A stretch of DNA of 16,101 bases. It comes from Stramonita haemastoma (taxonomy: Eukaryota; Mollusca; Gastropoda; Neogastropoda; Muricidae). The stretch is from NCBI GenBank assembly GCA_030674155.1, contig JASPKP010005288.1, positions 1 through 16,101 on the forward strand. Direction: 5' to 3'. This document shows, one piece after another, positions 1-8,800 of the stretch. How positions within the stretch are numbered: position 1 is the stretch's first letter; each line of letters opens with the position of its first letter. Below the pieces are notes generated by a model, which had not been told where the DNA came from, ran no database searches, and was given only the letters and a program-made list of their open reading frames with translations. Both the position numbers and the translations under genes were made by a program.

Positions 1-188
1 GAACAGCCTCCAAACCATCCCCACCCTCAACCCCCCCCAAAAACCCACACTCTCCAACCCCATAAAAGCCAGGGACATGCATGTCACACCTTCCACCCCC
101 TTCTATTTTACAAAAATGCCCATGCTCCCACCAAAAAACCCCCTGCACGCACGCACGCAAGCACTACCACGAAAACCAAAATTTTAGG

Positions 189-240
189 CACACACACACA
201 CACACCACGCACACACGACGCACCACGCGCACACCACACA
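189..240 (+). repeat. (CA)n microsatellite, impure
   Basis: About 50 bases of CA repeat broken by CG steps (CACGCACACACGACGCACCACGCGC region). It is preceded by a short (CGCA)n run at about 145-160 and by C-rich DNA with no gene from base 1. It lies about 10 bases upstream of copy 1 of the dispersed module, the same arrangement as at copies 2, 3 and 4. Confidence 0.9.
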
Positions 241-250
241 TTTTTTTGTC

Positions 251-435
251 CTAGCACCCTCCAACAAGCAATCTATTTTTTAAAACCTCAGTCAGTCGGG
301 TCACTTTACACACTATGGCACTCCATCCTTTTTATGTGCAACCCAGAGACACAATGTTTGATGGGATCGAAAAAACTCTGTGAGCTGTGTTACCCACAAA
401 AAAATAATTGGGTTTTTGCGGGGGGAATATTCAGT
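251..435 (+). repeat. Dispersed CA-linked module, copy 1
   Basis: First of five copies of a roughly 200-base module. Shared landmarks in order are: CTAGCACCCTCCAACAAGCA at the left edge, CTCAGTCAGTCGGGTCAC, TATGGCACTCCATCC, GTGCAACCCAGAGACACAAT, then AACTCTGTGAGCTGTGTTA, and a fading right edge near GGGGGGAATATT. The left edge matches copy 4 best, while the central block matches copies 2 and 3. There is no open frame shared between copies, because indels shift frames, so it is unlikely to code. Orientation is relative: the CA array lies on the left in all cases. A SINE, a MITE-like element or a Helentron-type microsatellite-linked element are all possible; no terminal inverted repeat or poly-A end common to all copies is visible. 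Confidence 0.85.
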
Positions 436-471
436 TGGGTTTTGGGAAAAACGACATGTCATTTTCTTTCA

Positions 472-502
<31 letters not shown>

Positions 503-667
503 CTTTTCGTATAACCCCGGGGGCAAAATTTTCAACAATTAAGGTTACTGCTGAAAAATTACCGATAAGATATTTTGAAATGCAAAAGGGTTTTTTTTAA
601 CCAGTACATAGTCAACACTTAAGCAACAATCTTAAAAAATAGAATGCTACGAATATACATAGATCGT
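436..667. other. AT-rich spacer with a 27-base T run
   Basis: No gene is seen. An uninterrupted T run occupies 472-498, about 40 bases right of module copy 1. Read on the other strand it is an A27 tract, which could be the tail of a minus-strand retroposed sequence, but no flanking target duplication was found by eye. The open frame running through the module and the T run codes for polyphenylalanine and is not a gene. Confidence 0.7.
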
Positions 668-1025
668 TCAATAAGGATGCATTGATAAAGATAAAATAAA
701 GATAAAGAAGAAAAGAGAACTAAGTTTACAGATGAAAAAATAAAAAAAAAGGGGGAAATTCAAAGAAACCATATAAAAACAAAAACAAAGAAAGAATAAA
801 AGAAAAAAGAAAAGAAAGGAAAAAAAAATAAACAAAAAAGAAAAGAAAAAAAAAAAAAAAGAAAGAAAGAAAGAAAGAAAAAAAGACAAAAAGAAAAAAA
901 GCAACAAAAAGCAAAAAAATAGAGCGAGAAAAAAAGAAAAACAAATAAAAAAAAAAAAATTTGGGGAAGAAATAATAAAAAATACTACTGATTGTTAACA
1001 AACGTAAAAAAAAAACAAACAAAAG
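668..1025. repeat. Purine-rich A/G tract with (GAAA)n core
   Basis: About 350 bases are almost all A and G on the plus strand, with a clean (GAAA)5 run at 861-880 flanked by long A runs. Such homopurine DNA is low-complexity and can adopt triplex structures. The minus-strand frames through it encode only phenylalanine, leucine and serine strings, as expected for T/C-rich DNA, and are not genes. Confidence 0.85.
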
Positions 1026-1478
1026 AAACATATAAATTTGGGGTTAACCAACTAAAAGGTAAGGCTGTTTTTTTGAAAAATATAAATGGAAGTTTTCTTT
1101 TTCTGACACTACGCAAAAAACAAGACTAAACTGCAATTTTTTTTTAAAAAAAAAAACCCCAACAACATATCACCGCAGGTTTCGTCAGCCTGTCCATATT
1201 TCAAATAAGGAATGACAGAAAAACGACATTTAAATATTATTTACAGAGCCGCCAGACAGAAGTGCTTTGTTTTTATCTATTACATCCATGCATCACGTTC
1301 ATATTTCTTCTTTCTCCAGAAAAAAAAGAAGCACCTGCGCTGCTACTGCTGCTACACAAGCCTTTGGTCTGAGAATTGGAACTCTCTTTTTATCGTCCCA
1401 GCACATCAAAATATACCGGAATGTACATAGCATGCCTCACATTTTTGCACGCTACTAGTAAGTGTTTTTTGGGAATGA
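1026..1478. other. Non-repetitive spacer, no gene recognised
   Basis: The first part is AT-rich with runs of T then A at about 1138-1156. From about 1180 to 1460 the base composition is more balanced, including a short CTG/CTA-like trinucleotide patch near 1340-1357. Short frames of 60-70 codons exist, but none shows a motif, a splice-supported structure or a recognisable protein. Confidence 0.5.
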
Positions 1479-1576
1479 GGTGTGTGTGATGAGGTGTATG
1501 TGGTGTGTGTGTGTGTGTGTGGGGGTGGTGTGTGTTTGTGGGGTGTGGTTTTGGGCCGTGGTGTTTGTGTGTGATG
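1479..1576. repeat. (GT)n microsatellite
   Basis: GT-rich array with its purest part at 1503-1520 and interruptions by GG and GAT. It is the complement of the CA arrays that dominate the window and lies back to back with the GA/GACA array that follows, forming a compound microsatellite. No trace of the dispersed module, in reverse orientation, is found on its left. Confidence 0.9.
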
Positions 1577-1960
1577 AGGGAGTGAGAGACAGACCGAAAA
1601 CGACAGACGACAGACAAAACCAGACAAACAGACCAGGCTGCAAGCGTCAAAAAAACAAGATCAACCAAAGCGGGGACACAAAGAAAAAAAAGGAAGTAGG
1701 GAGAGAGAGAGAGAAGGGGAGAGAGAGAGAGAGAGAGTGGGAAGGAGAGAGAGAGAGAAGAGGGGAGAGAGAGGGGAGAGAGAAGAGACAGAGACGAGAC
1801 AAGACAGAAGAGAGAGACAGAAACAAGACAGAGACAAGACAGAGATAGAAACAGGCAGACAGAAAAGACCCCACAACATGCAACATGCAAAACAAAAGAA
1901 AAACAATAGACCGGGCAGAGACAGAGACAGGGCAGGCAGAAAACCCCAAGACACACAGAC
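1577..1960. repeat. (GACA)n/(GA)n compound array
   Basis: The array starts with GACA/CAGA steps (about 1587-1640), becomes nearly pure GA at about 1698-1790, and returns to GACA/AGACA steps up to about 1940. Both strands give long open frames here, because GA and GACA repeats lack stops, yielding Arg-Glu repeats on one strand and Ser-Leu repeats on the other. These are shadows of the repeat and not genes. Confidence 0.9.
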
Positions 1961-4495
1961 CCACAAACATCCCCCACGAAAAACTTTCATTCCCTACAGC
2001 GAAAGAAACGAACAAGAAGGAGGGGGAAGGGAGGCAAAACCCTTTTTGGTGATCCATTTCCCCCTTCAAAGAAGCCCCCCCGCCCTTACAAAAGGTTTCC
2101 AAAAGGGCCCTTACAAAAGAACTAAAGAAAAAGGGAGAGAAAAAAAGGATACCCTTGTTCCAGTGGGAATGGGGGGAGGGGGATTTTTGAACGGGGGGGT
2201 TGGAATCAGGGGGGAATTTTTATTGTAAACCAACCCGTAACCGGGGGGGTTCACGGTTTTCAAAGTTCCTTTTCCCAATATGTGTTGTTGTGTTGGTGGT
2301 TTTTCCTCGCTTGGGGGGGTTTGGGGATTTTTTATTTTGGAAATTTAACCCGGGTTTTTGTTTTCTTCATAAAAAATTTCTGTTTTGGCCAAAAATTTTT
2401 GAGGCTCGTTAGTATGGAAAAATAAAACACAGCACCCCCAAACTGTGGGCCCAAAGGCGGGGGGTGGGATTGGGAAAATTTCCCCCGGATAATATTGTTT
2501 GAAAAAAACAGAAACAGTTTTCCAACCCAAACCCCTTTTTTGGTGGTTTGGGCCCCCCCCTGGGGTGGGCAAAATTAATTCAGTCCCGGCTTCCCCCCCA
2601 AAAAACTCTTTACAGTTCCTCCCCTAAAAGGGTTTTAAATAGTGGTTGGTTTTCCCTGTTGGTCTTTTTGGGCCTCAGGGAAAAAAACCAACCCCAACCT
2701 GAAAAAACCCCCCAAAGTAAAACCCACCAGGGCCCAAAGAGTGCCCCAAGGGGCCCCCTTTTTTTGCTAAGTTTGCCTTTCCCCCGGGGGGGCTTTTATT
2801 TAATTTATTCGCGGGGAACTTTTCCAGACCCTTTTGGGATTTTTGACCCAAAGAATATGGGTATTTGGGGTTTTTGTGGGGTTGGGGAAAGAGATAAAAG
2901 GCCCTGGTTAAAACAACAGGAACGGAAAGTCTTAAAAAGACTGAGGCAGCAGAACAAAAGGGAAAAAATCAATATTTAGGCGTTAAATTTGGGGTTTTTC
3001 CCCGTCTCAGAGTAGTGCCGTTATTATTTTTTTGTTTTATTTTCACGTCTTTTTTTGGGTATTTTGTTTTTGAATAGTTTTCCCAAAATGGGATAAATTT
3101 TAAAAAAACAGCTTACTTTAATTTATTTTAATGGGTTGAATCAAATTTAACCGAAAAAAATTTTTTTATTCAGCTCCACAATCAGAACCCCAAAATACTT
3201 TAAAAATCGAAAAAAATAAAAAATCTGTCCCCAAATTTTTCCTTTGGGGGGGAACCCGTACAAAGGGCCCCTTTTGGAACCATTGGGGCACCCCCGGGAA
3301 AAAGGACGTTTTTTGTAAACGGGCCCCCCAATTTGGGTTTTTAAAAAGATTCCCTTTAAACCCAAGGGACGACAAAACCCCCAATTTTCAAACAAACGGA
3401 TTCTTAAAGGTACAAACTTTTTTCTTTTAAACCCGCTTTTTTGGGAATAAACTTTTTAAAAAAAACAACCCCCCCCAAAAAAAAAAAAAAACCCAAACAA
3501 AAAAAACCCCAAAACCATGGGAAAATAGAAAATTAAAAAAACCCACAAAAAATCAAACACACACAAAAGGGAAAGTGCTTCCCCAAAAAAAAAAAAACCC
3601 CCAAAAAAAAACCCACACACAAACCAAAAAACCCCAAAAAAAAACCCAAACCCCCCAAAACCCAAAAAAAAAAACCAAAAAACCCCCCAAAAAACAAACA
3701 ACAAAAGAAAAAAAATTAAACCCCAAAAAAAAACCCCCCAAAAAAAAAAAAAAACCCCCAAAAAAAATTTTTAAAAGGAAAGGTTCATCCATTTAAATGA
3801 AAAAATCCCTAAATGTGGGGGAAAGGGGGGGGAAAAACCGGGGGCCCTAAATTTTCCCAAAATTTAAAATTTTAAAGGGTAAACAAAAAACAAACAGGGG
3901 GAAATTTAAAAAACCCCATAGGTGAAGGGGGGGAAATTTTTTTAAAAATTGAAAAATTTTGGGGGGCTAGGTTAATTTTTAAATTAAACCCCCCAAATTT
4001 TAAAATGTTTTGGAAAAAATTGTAATTTTAAAAAAAACAAAAAAAACAAAAAAAAGGTAAAACAAAAATAAGACTAAACAAAAAAAGAAAAATTAAATAA
4101 AAAAGTGGTTTTTGAAAAAAGACATTTTTATAAATTTTCCCTTGACCCCTTCTTCCTTTTTTTTTTCTTTTTTTTTACCCGTTTAAAAGGGTCTTAGGTG
4201 GCCTTTTTTTTTTTCCTCTTTTTTGAAAAAGTAAATGTCTTATAAATTTTTTTTTGAAATTTGTGGGTGCCCACGTTTTTTTTTTGGGTTTTTTTGGGTT
4301 TGTGTTGTGGTGGGTTGGGGTTTGTTTTTGGTTTTTTCGTAGTTTTGGGGGGAAAATGAGAAAAATAACTTTACAAAAAATTTTTGCCTTTTAATTTCCC
4401 CCCAAAACTAAAAAAACAAAATTTTGTTTTTAATTGCCCTTTTTGACGAAAAACATAAAAAAGCAAATTCCAAAAAAAACTTTTTTTAAGAAAAG
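1961..4495. other. Homopolymer-run zone, no gene
   Basis: Through about 2.5 kb, strongest from about 2040 on, most bases occur in runs of two to ten identical letters (for example CCGGGGGCCCTAAATTTTCC near 3839-3858), in contrast to the flanks. Open frames here, the longest 143 codons at 2548-2979, are rich in Pro, Gly, Lys and Phe from CCC, GGG, AAA and TTT codons and show no domain. The pattern looks like homopolymer over-calling in a poorly polished consensus, though real low-complexity DNA cannot be excluded. Any gene hidden here would be unreadable because indels would break its frame. Confidence 0.6.
3457..3767. repeat. A/C-only low-complexity block
   Basis: About 310 bases built mainly of runs of A and runs of C. 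The stretch 3581-3706 contains no G or T at all and 3718-3767 is again pure A/C. Short true CACACA pieces survive near 3557-3564 and 3613-3620. It is best explained as a degenerate (CA)n array whose letters have been stretched into runs, by sequencing error or by slippage. The frames across it encode Lys/Pro/Thr on plus and Phe/Gly on minus and are not genes. Confidence 0.8.
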
Positions 4496-4929
4496 AAAAA
4501 AAAAAAAAAAAAAAAAGAAACCAGAATTATAAAAAAAAATTTTCTTTCAAAACGTGGGGGTGAAAAAATATTTTGGGGGGGTGTACTCCCCCTTAGCATA
4601 AAACTTTTATAGATAAGAGTAAATATAAAATATGCATTGGGGGAATAACTCTGAAACACTTTAGAACGTTTGCATAAAAATGGAAAGGGGGGGGTGGGTT
4701 TGGGGGGGTTACACAAGGGATGTCAATATGTCATGAGAGCTTGTTGCTTGGGGCCCCTTAGAATTTTTGACGACAACTGTCATAATTTGAGGGGGAACTT
4801 TTTACACAGAAGAAGGTAAACACAATAAATCCTCAAATTTTCCCAAATGGTTCTAGTTTTTTTCCCTTTCTCCTGTCTGCTCATATTCAGACTTTTCCCC
4901 CCCTGCCCCCATTTCTCTTTGAATCCCTG
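4496..4929. other. Spacer with A21 run, no gene recognised
   Basis: Begins with an A run at 4496-4516 and continues as AT-rich sequence with short G runs (4555-4580, 4684-4710). Composition normalises after about 4710. No motif or recognisable protein was seen in either strand. Confidence 0.5.
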
Positions 4930-5066
4930 TCTATAACTCGCCTCTTCTGTCTCTCTGTCTGTCTGTTCTCTCTGTGTCTCCATTGTCTCTGCTTTTTCTT
5001 TCATCTGTCTCTGTCTGCTGTTTATTTTGTTACGTCGTTTTCTGTCTCCCGCCTATCTCTACCCAT
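4930..5066. repeat. (TCTG)/(TCTC) pyrimidine-rich tract
   Basis: Tract of TCTG and TCTC steps with TCTGTCTGT cores near 4952-4965 and 5005-5020. It grades directly into the (CA)n array that follows. It is the complement of a GACA/GAGA array such as the one at 1577-1960, and GACA- plus GT-type arrays are adjacent there too. Confidence 0.8.
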
Positions 5067-5241
5067 CTCTTACACACCCAACACGCATATATCCACTCAC
5101 ACCTACACACTGCATGCACCACAAACACACACATAAACACAGACACAAACAAACACGCACACACACAACACACACACACAAACACACACAAAACACACAA
5201 ACACACACACACAAAAACCACACACACACACACACACAACA
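5067..5241 (+). repeat. (CA)n microsatellite, impure
   Basis: About 175 bases of CA repeat with scattered extra A (CACAAACACAC) and a few AT or TG steps in its left third. It ends about 16 bases before module copy 2. Frames across it give only Thr-His or Cys-Val repeats. Confidence 0.9.
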
Positions 5242-5257
5242 AAAAACCTTTCATCTG

Positions 5258-5488
5258 AACAGGCCCCCAGACAAGCAAAACTATTTCTTCACACTCGTCA
5301 TCAGGTCACTTTACACATCTATGGCACTCCACCCATGTTGTGTGCAACCACAGACACAATGTTTTGGGGGTGACGAAAAACTCTGTGAGCTGTTAGCCCA
5401 CAAGGGAAAAAAACCTGTTTCCGGGGAATTTTGATCAGAAAAAGCATAAAAACAGCTCACTTGCATGGGGCATCTTTTCCAACTAACT
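5258..5488 (+). repeat. Dispersed CA-linked module, copy 2
   Basis: One of the best preserved copies: CCAGACAAGCAAAACTATTT at the left, CACTCGTCATCAGGTCACTT, ATCTATGGCACTCCACCCAT, GACACAATGTTTTGGGGGTG, AACTCTGTGAGCTGTTAGCC, then CCGGGGAATTTTGATCAG. The right end carries TCTTTTCCAACTAAC, matching TCTCTTCCAACTAC at the end of copy 4, which suggests the module extends to about 230 bases. This copy alone contains a perfect 10-base inverted repeat, GTGAGCTGTT at 5385-5394 with AACAGCTCAC at 5451-5460. Confidence 0.9.
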
Positions 5489-5756
5489 TGTTTTTTTTCC
5501 CTAACTTTATAACGAAAAATAAATTTTGAACATTTAATAAATGAAAAATTTGATAGTGGGAGAGTATATTTATTTTAAATTACCATCAAATGAAAAGGTT
5601 GGTATTAAGCAGGGAAAAATTTTTATACCGAGTGATATTTTACAATAAAACAATTTTCATATTTAAAATGTAAGTCCATCATGATGTTTTTTAATAGAAA
5701 CGAATGAAAACCCATCTACAAAAAACTACACACAAAGGATCTTTTCATGCCATAAA
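5489..5756. other. AT-rich spacer, no gene
   Basis: AT-rich DNA with no repeat of note and no open frame that survives inspection. It separates module copy 2 from the next CA array. Similar A/T-rich spacers follow the other copies but do not align with this one by eye. Confidence 0.6.
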
Positions 5757-5941
5757 CACAACCACACACACACACACACACACCACACCCACCACACACA
5801 CACAAAACACACACAAACACACCAAAAACACACCACAGACACACACACACACACAAACACACACACAAACACACACACACACAGACACACACACACAAAC
5901 ACACAACACAAACACACTGTATTTGCACAAACAACACACAA
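5757..5941 (+). repeat. (CA)n microsatellite, impure
   Basis: About 185 bases of CA repeat with AAAC and CCAC interruptions. A short AT alternation (GTATATATGTATATTAACATATAT, 5942-5965, shown here only to locate it) separates it from module copy 3. Confidence 0.9.
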
Positions 5942-5966
5942 GTATATATGTATATTAACATATATC

Positions 5967-6170
5967 CTAGCGTCCGCTTCCAGACAAGCAAAAAAATTTT
6001 TTCACACTCATCGTCAGGCACTTACACATCAAAGGGACCCATCCATGTATTTGCAACCCCCGAGAACAATTTTTTTGGGGGGTGATCGAAAAACTCTGTG
6101 AGCTGTGTTACCCCCAAAAGGAAATAATCCGTTTCTCGGGGAATTGACAGAAGCATGAAAAAAGTTTGTC
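5967..6170 (+). repeat. Dispersed CA-linked module, copy 3
   Basis: Landmarks: CTAGCGTCCGCTTCCAGACA, CACACTCATCGTCAGGCACT, ACCCATCCATGTATTTGCAA, GGTGATCGAAAAACTCTGTG, GAGCTGTGTTACCC, AATAATCCGTTTCTCGGGGA and AGAAGCATGAAAAAAG. The left edge CTAGCG and the AAGCATGAAAAAAG right part make this the best guide to the family consensus. Positions that differ from copies 2 and 4 are mostly single-base indels in runs. Beyond about 6170 the sequence no longer resembles the other copies. Confidence 0.9.
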
Positions 6171-6464
6171 TGGGTATAACTTTCCCTTTTTCAGCCGAGA
6201 TTCCTTTTCTTTGTTTGATGACTAGATTTTTGAATTGTTTCAAAGCTGAATAATGAATCCAGGAAATGTTAAACAAACGCACAATTGAGAACAAAAATAT
6301 CTTTTTACAAGGAAAAAATTTTAATAGTCCTTTTAAACATTATATTTAAAATCAATCTCTTTACCCAGGGGCAGCTGAATGCACCTTGAAAAAAGATAAT
6401 AATTGCACAAGACAGATGAAGTATGACAATGCCAATATTTAAAGAGATGTACATTTGCCCCCCA
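6171..6464. other. Spacer, no gene recognised
   Basis: Moderately AT-rich DNA with normal complexity. It contains a 90-codon minus-strand frame that runs back into module copy 3 and therefore includes repeat sequence. No domain or splice-supported structure was seen. Confidence 0.5.
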
Positions 6465-6500
6465 ACACACAAACCCACACACACACACACACACAAAAAC

Positions 6501-6533
<33 letters not shown>

Positions 6534-6692
6534 CACACAAACACACACACAAGCACACAAAACCACAAAAACCAAAACCACAAACCACCAACACAAAACC
6601 ACACACACACACCCACGCACGCACGCGCACACAAAAAACACACACACAAACACACACACACACCACACAAACACACACACACACACACACAC
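6465..6692 (+). repeat. (CA)n microsatellite without a module
   Basis: About 225 bases of CA repeat with AAAC, CCAC and (CGCA)n interruptions, the last at about 6613-6630. Unlike four other CA arrays in the window, it is followed by unrelated sequence (AGAGGCCTACCCAATTTACT) and not by the dispersed module, so arrays and module are not obligatorily linked. Confidence 0.9.
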
Positions 6693-6876
6693 AAGAGGCC
6701 TACCCAATTTACTTTTTTCCTTTTCTTCTTTTGTATGTGCATTCAATAACTTTCTCAGGTTAGATGCTTTTTTCCTTGTATCATTCATTCAACTTTAAAA
6801 ACAAATACACATAATTCACCCTATCTCCTCCTCCCCTTTCCATCTAAAATCACTTTTAGAGATAGACTTAAAACGA
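6693..6876. other. Short spacer between CA arrays
   Basis: Pyrimidine-leaning sequence with TTTTCCTTTTCTTCTTTT near 6714-6732. No gene or conserved element was seen. Confidence 0.5.
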
Positions 6877-6968
6877 AACACACACAAAAACACACACACA
6901 CACACCCCAAAACCACACACACACACACACCCACACACACCCAAACCCACAAAAAACCAACACACACC
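6877..6968 (+). repeat. (CA)n microsatellite, impure
   Basis: About 90 bases of CA repeat with CCCA and AAAC interruptions. Forty-odd bases of C-rich single-copy sequence separate it from module copy 4, a wider gap than at copies 1 to 3. Confidence 0.9.
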
Positions 6969-7014
6969 CCCATTTTTAACCCCTTCACTCCCTTCCGGGC
7001 TTCACAAAATTTCC

Positions 7015-7240
7015 CCAGCACTCCCTCCAACAAACAATCTATTTTTTTCCACTCAGTCGGTCAGGTCATTTTACACTCTAGGGCACCCTCCATACTTTTG
7101 CAGCCCCACAAGACAAAATGTTTTTTGTGGGGTCAAAAAACTCTGTAGCTGTGTTAACCCCAAAGAAAAAATCCGTTTTTCTCTGGGAACAGGTAGCAGG
7201 GGGGTGAAGAAAGTTTAACTTAATAGTCTCTTCCAACTAC
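7015..7240 (+). repeat. Dispersed CA-linked module, copy 4
   Basis: Landmarks: CCAGCACTCCCTCCAACAAA, CACTCAGTCGGTCAGGTCAT, GGGCACCCTCCATACTTTTG, GACAAAATGTTTTTTGTGGG, AACTCTGTAGCTGTGTTAAC, ATCCGTTTTTCTCTGGGAAC, and TCTCTTCCAACTAC at the right end. It lacks the G of CTCTGTGAGC and carries several run-length differences. The right end matches copy 2, so both define the probable 3' boundary. Confidence 0.88.
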
Positions 7241-7639
7241 AGCCTTTTTGCCTTGAAGAACACATTTTCCTTTTGAAATGAAGATGGAGATAGCAAAAGT
7301 CTGGGGGTACTGACAGGTTAAATAGAAGTACAGCAGGATGATTGAAATCATTGAAAATCAATGGAACGAAAATGAGGAAAGATAATAAAAAAAGAGGTTT
7401 TTAAAAAACATCATTTTATAAATATGGGGAAAAAACCAAAAGGTTTTTCCGGGGTAAGACTAAGACTTTTTATGTGTTTTTTTTAAAAAAACGAAAGGCT
7501 TTTCTGGGAGTTTTAAAGGGCGGGTTGTGCATAACTTTTTAAAAGAATCTTTTTAAAGCACATACTTTATAAACTCAATACACCATCTTTTGTCTAAGCT
7601 GCCTGCTTTCGGGGTTTAATTCCTTTACTTATTTGTCTG
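7241..7639. other. AT-rich spacer, no gene
   Basis: AT-rich sequence with A and T runs and no open frame of note. Nothing in it resembles the spacers that follow the other module copies. Confidence 0.6.
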
Positions 7640-7744
7640 TCGGTTATCTTGTGTTGTATTTTGGTGGTGTGTGGTGTTGTTTTTGGGGTTGTGTTGTGTG
7701 TGTGTGTGTGTTGTGTGGTGTGTGTGTGTTGTGTGTGTGTGTGT
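7640..7744. repeat. (GT)n microsatellite
   Basis: GT-rich array, purest at 7694-7744, with TTG and GGTG interruptions. The right end abuts a 21-base GC-rich patch with six CpG dinucleotides (7745-7765). No reverse-oriented module lies on its left, so it is a free-standing array like the ones at 1479 and 13115. Confidence 0.9.
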
Positions 7745-7765
7745 GCCGCCGCGCACCGGCGAGCG

Positions 7766-8616
7766 ATATGTGTGTGCAGTGTATTTTAATTGTTCTGTTC
7801 CAGTGTGTCTGTGGTGGGGCCTGTGTTCTTCTGGTGTTTGTGTCGTTCTATCTGTTTGACTGTATGTCTCCTCTTTATTCCCCTTACTCTCTTTTCATCT
7901 TTCTCCTTTAATTTTTTATCACTCTTCTTTCTTTCTTTCTTTTTTTTTTGTCTCTTCATTCTTTACCACATAATTCCTTTTGCAAGGGATAAAAAGGAAA
8001 CTTCAGTTTTATTACAAAGTATCCTCATTAGTCCCCTACCCTTTTGAAATAAAAAACCAACAACCCTGTGCAAACGACGAAGAACTCTTTTCCCCACATG
8101 TTTAAAAAACTTTCGCATTTTGGGAAAAGTAGGCAATTTTGTGCAGGTTAAAAAGGATGACAATTTTTAGAACTATACACACGGCTGCTGTAAAAAATCA
8201 GCACATAGTGCTTATGCCCCTCTTTCCAAAAAAAAGAGTAAAAAAAAAAACGAGAACATATTTTCCATGCTCAAGATATCGGTGATATTAAAAAAAAAAA
8301 AAGGAAAATGTACTTTTTTTAAAATTTAAAAAAACAGAAAATCTAAAACCATGTTGGTAAACATTTACGATATATTTATTTTCTTACAACAACAACAAAC
8401 ACAAAAAACAATAAAAAAAGGGTGACTGACTCGAGGGAGAACCCAAATTTTAAGTAAACAGCACCCTATGACTGCACCAAAGAGTATGTTAATTGCAACA
8501 AAAACAAAATAAAAACCAACAAAACAACTCCCCAAGGCTATTACTTATCCTTCTCCCTTCCCCTAACACAGTGTCCCTTTTACAGACAACACTTTAAAAC
8601 TTGGCCTCCTTCTATT
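7766..8616. other. T-rich then A-rich spacer, no gene recognised
   Basis: The left half (about 7770-7955) is pyrimidine-rich with (CTTT)n-like pieces at 7927-7942. The rest is AT-rich, with A runs near 8240-8300 and an (AAC)n-like patch at 8386-8400. A 66-codon minus-strand frame at 7963-8163 shows no recognisable domain and no supporting signals. Confidence 0.5.
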
Positions 8617-8800
8617 CCTTTTCCCCGCAAACCTCTGCTTGAAAAGACCAACTGCCAACAAACAAGCTGCATGGTGGGTGGTTACTCTGCCTTACCGGGA
8701 ATTGCGCTAAAAGAATGTCTTTCACAGTCGAATCTTGGGAAGGGAAACGGTGGTTGAGTGATATACTCGTATCCCGAGCCGGGTTCAAAAATCTCGTTCA
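8617..8800. repeat. Possible diverged repeat, partner at 10653-10790
   Basis: Three short blocks occur in the same order here and near 10.7 kb: CCTTTTCCCCGCA (8617-8629 and 10653-10665), CAACTGC (8649-8655 and 10713-10719), and TACCGGG-ATTG-GCT (from 8693 and from 10763). GTTACT then GCCT also occurs before the third block in both. Spacing differs by tens of bases, so if related the copies are old. Within this copy, TGGTTGAGTG at 8751-8760 and GGTTCAAAAATC at 8782-8793 loosely resemble the A and B boxes of a tRNA-derived SINE, but they are about 12 bases closer together than in a tRNA. Confidence 0.25.

Noticed and set aside
668..1031. Minus-strand frames of 79 and 101 codons rich in Phe
   Set aside because: They are readings of the purine tract from the other strand.
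1390..2228. Overlapping open frames of 109-195 codons on both strands
   Set aside because: They run through the GT and GA/GACA arrays, whose repeats lack stop codons. The translations are Ser-Leu or Arg-Glu repeats and follow the array, not a protein.
2548..2979. 143-codon plus-strand frame
   Set aside because: It lies in the homopolymer-run zone, is composed largely of run-derived Pro, Gly, Lys, Phe and Leu codons, and shows no domain. Reading frame is not reliable there.
3456..3796. Frames on both strands across the A/C block
   Set aside because: They are Phe/Gly on minus and Lys/Pro/Thr on plus, direct products of A and C runs.
4141..4260. T runs as bacterial-type terminators
   Set aside because: The T runs have no upstream stem and the window shows no bacterial gene organisation.
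5716..6788. Cys/Val-rich minus frames and Thr/His-rich plus frames at the CA arrays
   Set aside because: Translations of CA/GT repeats. A Cys-rich secreted protein was considered, but there is no spacing pattern beyond the dinucleotide repeat.
5067..7240. A CRISPR array or a tandem satellite
   Set aside because: Copies 2 to 4 are spaced about 710 and 1050 bases apart with unrelated sequence between, and the short-period repeats are dinucleotide arrays. Neither regular spacing nor unique equal-length spacers exist.
8740..8800. A functional tRNA gene
   Set aside because: Only loose A-box and B-box likeness is present, with too short a spacing, and no acceptor stem or anticodon arm can be folded.
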